NCBI GenBank assembly: GCA_004010935.1
Contig: CP026511.1
Span: 4,712,001 to 4,776,000, forward strand
DNA from: Pseudomonadaceae bacterium SI-3
Lineage (GTDB): Bacteria; Pseudomonadota; Gammaproteobacteria; Pseudomonadales; Pseudomonadaceae
Direction: 5' to 3'
DNA: 64,000 nucleotides
Within the stretch, counting starts at the first letter, position 1. The number at the start of each line of letters is the position of its first letter. Below are positions 59,863 to 64,000 of the stretch, piece after piece. The notes under the pieces were generated by a model. It searched no databases, had not been told where the DNA came from, and saw nothing but the letters and a program-made list of their open reading frames with translations. Position numbers and translations under genes: made by a program.

Positions 59863-59967
59863 CCAAGGCAAAACGATGACTTCCTGGTTTAGATGTCGAA
59901 TCCAATCATAAGAACTACCCCCGCCAAGACGCGAAACACATGCGCCTCTACTGCGATAGTGTAGTGG

Positions 59968-61130
<1,163 letters not shown>

Positions 61131-61332
61131 TTAGACACCTCTTTCTATGGCGAGCATTCTCGCCCTAAATAGGTGTCCGGGTTTAGTAGACCACTACATA
61201 GTGATTCGCCCTGAATTTAGTAGACAAATACACGAAAGCGTTTTTATCAGCCTTGCCAAGCCGGCGAGATAGCTGATGGCTATGGGGTGGTGACTTTAAA
61301 TAAGTGTGGATAACGACCTGGTGACCGCAACA

Positions 61333-61346
61333 TTACAAATCTGTAA
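61333..61346. promoter_or_regulatory. Metal-regulator box upstream of the porin gene
   Basis: TTACAAATCTGTAA, a perfect TTACA-N4-TGTAA followed by TC, 158 bases before the porin ATG. It is in position for CzcR or CopR to act on oprD or on the now distant czc operon. Confidence 0.65.
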
Positions 61347-61377
61347 TCGAAGGAGTGCGCGATTGGGCTTCCTCAGA

Positions 61378-61391
61378 TTACAAAATAGTCA
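61378..61391. promoter_or_regulatory. Partial second box near the porin promoter
   Basis: TTACAAAATAGTCA shares the left half of the box (TTACA) but has AGTCA in place of TGTAA. It is 45 bases, about four helical turns, from the box at 61,333. Confidence 0.4.
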
Positions 61392-61504
61392 TTTGCCGCT
61401 AATCCTGCCGTCATCTCTAGGGGAAGAACATGGCCAAGCGCTAAAAACAAAAAGGCGAAAGGCGTCATTCGAGCACTGACCTGCCGTACATAAGGAGCAT
61501 CATC

Positions 61505-62824
61505 ATGAGCAAAAAGGCCGTTTTTTCGCTGACAGCCCTTTCACTGGCATTGGGCAGCGCCCCGGTCTTTGCCCAATCGGAAACAGCCGAGGGCTTCATC
61601 GAAGGCAGCACGCTATCGCTGATAAATCGCAACTTCTATTTCAATCGGGATTTTCGCGACGGTGAGAGTGCCGCCGGCAATGGCTACTCCGAGGAATGGG
61701 CCCACGGATTGATGGCCTTCTTCGAGTCCGGATATACCCAAGGCTCGGTAGGGATTGGCTTCGACGCTTTCGCCATGCTCGGCCTCAAGCTCGACTCCGG
61801 TTCGGGGCGCTCCGGTGTGGGCGGCAGCATCGACCTGCTTCCCCACGACAGCGCTGGCGATCCTGAGGATGACTTCACACGGGTGGGGGGCGCGGTGAAA
61901 GCACGCTTGCTGGACACCGAGATCAAGGCCGGCGATGTATTTCCCACTACACCTGTCGTGCACTTCGGCGACTCTCGGCTGCTGCCGGAGTCTTTCAAGG
62001 GTGTCACCGTTGTGAACAACTCGCTGGACGACCTCACCCTTCAGGGAGGCCGCTTGCACGCGATGAGCCAGCCCAACACCAGTAACATGAACGAAGACTT
62101 CGTCACCTTCTACGGCGGGGGCGTAGACGCGCCTTGGCTCGGCTACGCAGGCGGTGACTACAGCGTGAATGAAAATATCAGTCTTAGCCTGTACACCAGC
62201 CGCCTCAAAGATGCCTGGAACCAGCATTACTTCGGTGCGTCGGCCACCTATCCGCTCTCCGATATCGTCGCGCTGCTGGCCAGCTTCAACTATTACAAGG
62301 CAACCGACGAAGGCCGTGAGTTGCTGGGCGAGTTCAACAACAACATCTGGAGCTCCAGCCTGGGTGTCGCCTTCGGCGCGCACACTGTCACGGCGTCGTA
62401 TCAGCGAAACAACGGTAACAACGACTTTGACTACTTGCGCCAGGCGGACTCGATCTACCTGAACAACTCCATTCAGTACAGTGATTTCAACTCACCTAAA
62501 GAGCAGTCCTGGATGCTGCGCTACGACCTGAACATGGCGGAGTACGGCATACCCGGGCTTACTTTCATGACCCGCTACGCCCGCGGTTGGGGCGCCGATT
62601 ACAGCAACGCGAACGAGGTGTACATGCGCCAAGACGATAACGGTGCGCCGCTGACGGGACAGAACCGCTGGGAACGCGACGTCGAAGCCCGCTACGTTGT
62701 ACAGACTGGCTCTCTCAAGGATTTGTCTCTGCGGGTGCGCCAGGCTACCACGCGGGCGACTGCTTTCGAGTCCGACCTCGATGAGGTCCGATTCATCGCC
62801 GAGTACCCTCTCTCGATCTTGTGA
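61505..62824 (+). CDS. oprD: OprD-family outer membrane porin
   Basis: A 439-residue specific porin. The signal peptide ends at PVFA, then QSETAEGFIEGSTLSLINRN opens the first strand with the family's L-x-x-RN-x-YF pattern (LINRNFYFNRDF). Later strands include AFAMLGLKLDSGSGRSGVGG and MLRYDLNMAEYGIPGLTFMT, and it ends with the short strand RFIAEYPLSIL. OprD-type porins take up amino acids or aromatic acids. In P. aeruginosa, zinc and copper repress oprD through CzcR and CopR; the gene's position next to czcRS with boxes upstream fits that. Which substrate subfamily is uncertain. Confidence 0.88.
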   Translation: MSKKAVFSLTALSLALGSAPVFAQSETAEGFIEGSTLSLINRNFYFNRDFRDGESAAGNGYSEEWAHGLMAFFESGYTQGSVGIGFDAFAMLGLKLDSGSGRSGVGGSIDLLPHDSAGDPEDDFTRVGGAVKARLLDTEIKAGDVFPTTPVVHFGDSRLLPESFKGVTVVNNSLDDLTLQGGRLHAMSQPNTSNMNEDFVTFYGGGVDAPWLGYAGGDYSVNENISLSLYTSRLKDAWNQHYFGASATYPLSDIVALLASFNYYKATDEGRELLGEFNNNIWSSSLGVAFGAHTVTASYQRNNGNNDFDYLRQADSIYLNNSIQYSDFNSPKEQSWMLRYDLNMAEYGIPGLTFMTRYARGWGADYSNANEVYMRQDDNGAPLTGQNRWERDVEARYVVQTGSLKDLSLRVRQATTRATAFESDLDEVRFIAEYPLSIL

Positions 62825-62886
62825 AACACCATGAGCAACACCACATCTTCTTTAGTTTTGCTCCCTTGGTTTGAAGATGTGTTTCA

Positions 62887-62910
62887 GGCGCCCATCAGGG
62901 CGCCTTTTTT
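62887..62910 (+). terminator. Rho-independent terminator after the porin gene
   Basis: Stem GGCGCCC/GGGCGCC around ATCA, then TTTTTT. It lies 63 bases after the porin stop and is a strong intrinsic terminator. Confidence 0.85.
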
Positions 62911-62958
62911 CGTTTGGTGCACCCGCTCGCGCTGCGGGTCAACCAAATGACCGGTAGA

Positions 62959-62972
62959 TTACAAATTCGCAA
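62959..62972. promoter_or_regulatory. Degenerate metal-regulator box upstream of czcR
   Basis: TTACAAATTCGCAA keeps the left half of the TTACA-N4-TGTAA box and three of five bases of the right half. It is 172 bases before the czcR ATG. Confidence 0.4.
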
Positions 62973-63144
62973 GATAGCCCTCACAGGGCTTTTACCGCGT
63001 TAAAGTGCTTCCCGCTTCCCTGGGCAGATCTTTTCGCCTCTGCCTTTCACGCTAGAGCCAAGCCGCTTTCGTCTTGACCTAGTTACTACATGGATTTTTT
63101 TGGTTCCGCTTACCGCGCACCTCCTTGCCGAGTTACCTCAAAAC

Positions 63145-63819
63145 ATGCGCATCCTGGTTGTCGAAGACGAGATCAAAGCTGCGGAATACTTGCAGCAGGG
63201 TCTTATCGAATGTGGTTACTTGGTCGATTGCGTAAGTGATGGCCTCGATGGGTTTCACCTGGCACTGCAGAACGACTATGACATCGTGCTGCTAGATGTG
63301 AATCTGCCAACCATGGATGGGTGGGAGGTTCTCGAACTCATCAGGCGGCGTAAGCAGACACGCGTCATCATGCTGACTGCCAATGGCCGCTTAGAGCAAA
63401 AAGTCCGCGGCTTGGAATCGGGCGCCGACGACTATCTGGTCAAGCCGTTCCAGTTCCCCGAGCTGCTTGCCCGTATCCGGACACTGTTGCGGCGAGGCGA
63501 GGCAGTCACACTTCCGAGCAACCTGCGTGTAGCCGACCTCGAACTGGACCCGGCCCGGCATAGGGCTTACCGGAGCGGTCAGCGTATCGACCTCACCAGC
63601 AAAGAATTTGCGTTATTGCATCTGCTCATGCGCCGGACTGGCGAAGTCCTCACGCGTACGGAAATAACTGCCATGGTGTGGGACATCAATTTCGACTGCG
63701 ATACCAATGTGGTGGATGTTGCGATTCGTCGCCTGCGGATGAAAGTGGACGAACCCTTCGGCGATCGCCTGATACACACCATCCGGGGTGTGGGCTACGT
63801 GCTGGAGGCGCGGCCTTGA
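63145..63819 (+). CDS. czcR: Heavy-metal response regulator CzcR
   Basis: A 224-residue OmpR-family regulator. Phospho-Asp51 lies in VLLDVNLPTMDGWEVLE, the switch Lys in LVKPFQF, and the winged helix has DLTSKEFALLHLLMRRTGEV and VVDVAIRRLRMKVDEPFGDR. It is clearly related to the CopR at 22,156 (same MPG/LPT receiver turn, same wing), so both could bind one box. ATG 63145 is used because the longer frame adds unlikely residues. It overlaps czcS as TTGA. Confidence 0.9.
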   Translation: MRILVVEDEIKAAEYLQQGLIECGYLVDCVSDGLDGFHLALQNDYDIVLLDVNLPTMDGWEVLELIRRRKQTRVIMLTANGRLEQKVRGLESGADDYLVKPFQFPELLARIRTLLRRGEAVTLPSNLRVADLELDPARHRAYRSGQRIDLTSKEFALLHLLMRRTGEVLTRTEITAMVWDINFDCDTNVVDVAIRRLRMKVDEPFGDRLIHTIRGVGYVLEARP

Positions 63820-64000
63820 AGCCACTCAGCCTCGCATCGCGTCTCGCGCTTCAAATCACACTGACCGGCGCCGCTTTGGTCGCGCTGCTGATTGCACTGA
63901 GCTACTGGGTACTGGTGCGCCAACTGGAACTGCGCGCCCAGGAGGAAGTGACGGCCAAGCTCTCTCAGATCGATCATGGACTCCTCGAAGACACCAAAGC
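63816..64000 (+). CDS. czcS: Heavy-metal sensor histidine kinase CzcS, N-terminal part
   Basis: Starts at TTG 63816, overlapping the czcR stop (TTGA), and remains open to the window edge (61 codons). It reads MKPLSLASRLALQITLTGAA, then a membrane helix (LVALLIALSYWVLVRQLELR) and the start of a periplasmic sensor (AQEEVTAKLSQIDHGLLEDT). Position and start match CzcS/CopS-type sensors. The kinase core is outside the window. Confidence 0.8.
   Translation, partial: MKPLSLASRLALQITLTGAALVALLIALSYWVLVRQLELRAQEEVTAKLSQIDHGLLEDTK

Larger units (their letters stand above)
61199..61504. other. Control region between the IS and oprD-family porin gene
   Basis: About 300 bases without a gene, holding one perfect and one partial metal box (61,333 and 61,378). 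It starts at the right copy of the IS target site. Before the IS arrived this region probably faced czcI directly and may have been a shared divergent promoter. Confidence 0.5.
62825..63144. other. Spacer with porin terminator and czcR promoter region
   Basis: About 320 bases. It holds the terminator at 62,887, a weak metal box at 62,959 and the czcR promoter area. An in-frame extension of czcR to 63,100 exists but has no ribosome site. Confidence 0.5.

Overview
The window looks like a chromosomal segment of a Pseudomonas-group gammaproteobacterium, most like the stutzeri lineage. The evidence is high-GC coding with Pseudomonas-type gene families: malonate decarboxylase, an OprD porin, an MvaT/MvaU-type H-NS analogue, a CopRS/PtrA copper response and FecIR-type iron signalling. 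This is inferred from protein similarity by eye; no database search was possible.

Bases 1-21,000 read as ordinary core genome. They hold the 5' part of mdcA, a YqaA membrane protein, phnN, a TAXI-type TRAP transporter (receptor, fused permease, DUF1850 partner), an iron-siderophore cassette on the minus strand (ECF sigma, FecR anti-sigma, TonB receptor, PepSY membrane protein) behind a Fur-box-like site, a parS-like palindrome, a CobW GTPase, and a light-sensing operon. That operon encodes a bacteriophytochrome kinase, a CheY-like regulator, a hybrid kinase and a heme oxygenase that makes the chromophore. It ends in a clean terminator at 20,961.

From about 21,000 to 59,900 the window is a heavy-metal resistance island with visibly more A/T in its spacers. 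It opens with an extra MvaT/MvaU-like silencer. Then come copR, a PtrA-like small protein, copA (multicopper oxidase), a Met/His-rich peptide, copB, a cytochrome c with a His-rich tail, and a Cys-rich Csp-type copper store. An IS3-family element follows, then a dead SDR gene, a DUF305 protein, a large ATP-grasp-like gene of unknown role, copS, small periplasmic or membrane proteins, cusCBAF, and a copper P-type ATPase. A scrambled stretch (45,900-48,320) carries a truncated chrA and unfamiliar genes. It leads to an ACR3/BASS-like carrier with a DsbB-DsbA pair, czcD, a third PtrA-like gene, a degenerate IS remnant, and czcI-czcC-czcB-czcA. A second IS3-family element sits immediately upstream of czcI.

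Beyond it are an oprD-family porin and czcR-czcS, with czcS running off the right edge. A palindromic box, TTACA-N4-TGTAA, recurs upstream of nearly every copper or zinc transcription unit, and these copies probably define one CopR/CzcR-type regulon. Together the genes oxidise Cu(I) in the periplasm (CopA/CopB), expel it from cytoplasm (P-type ATPase) and periplasm (CusCBAF), store it (Csp), and export Zn/Cd/Co (CzcD, CzcCBA). Two-component systems coordinate them and probably also control porin expression.
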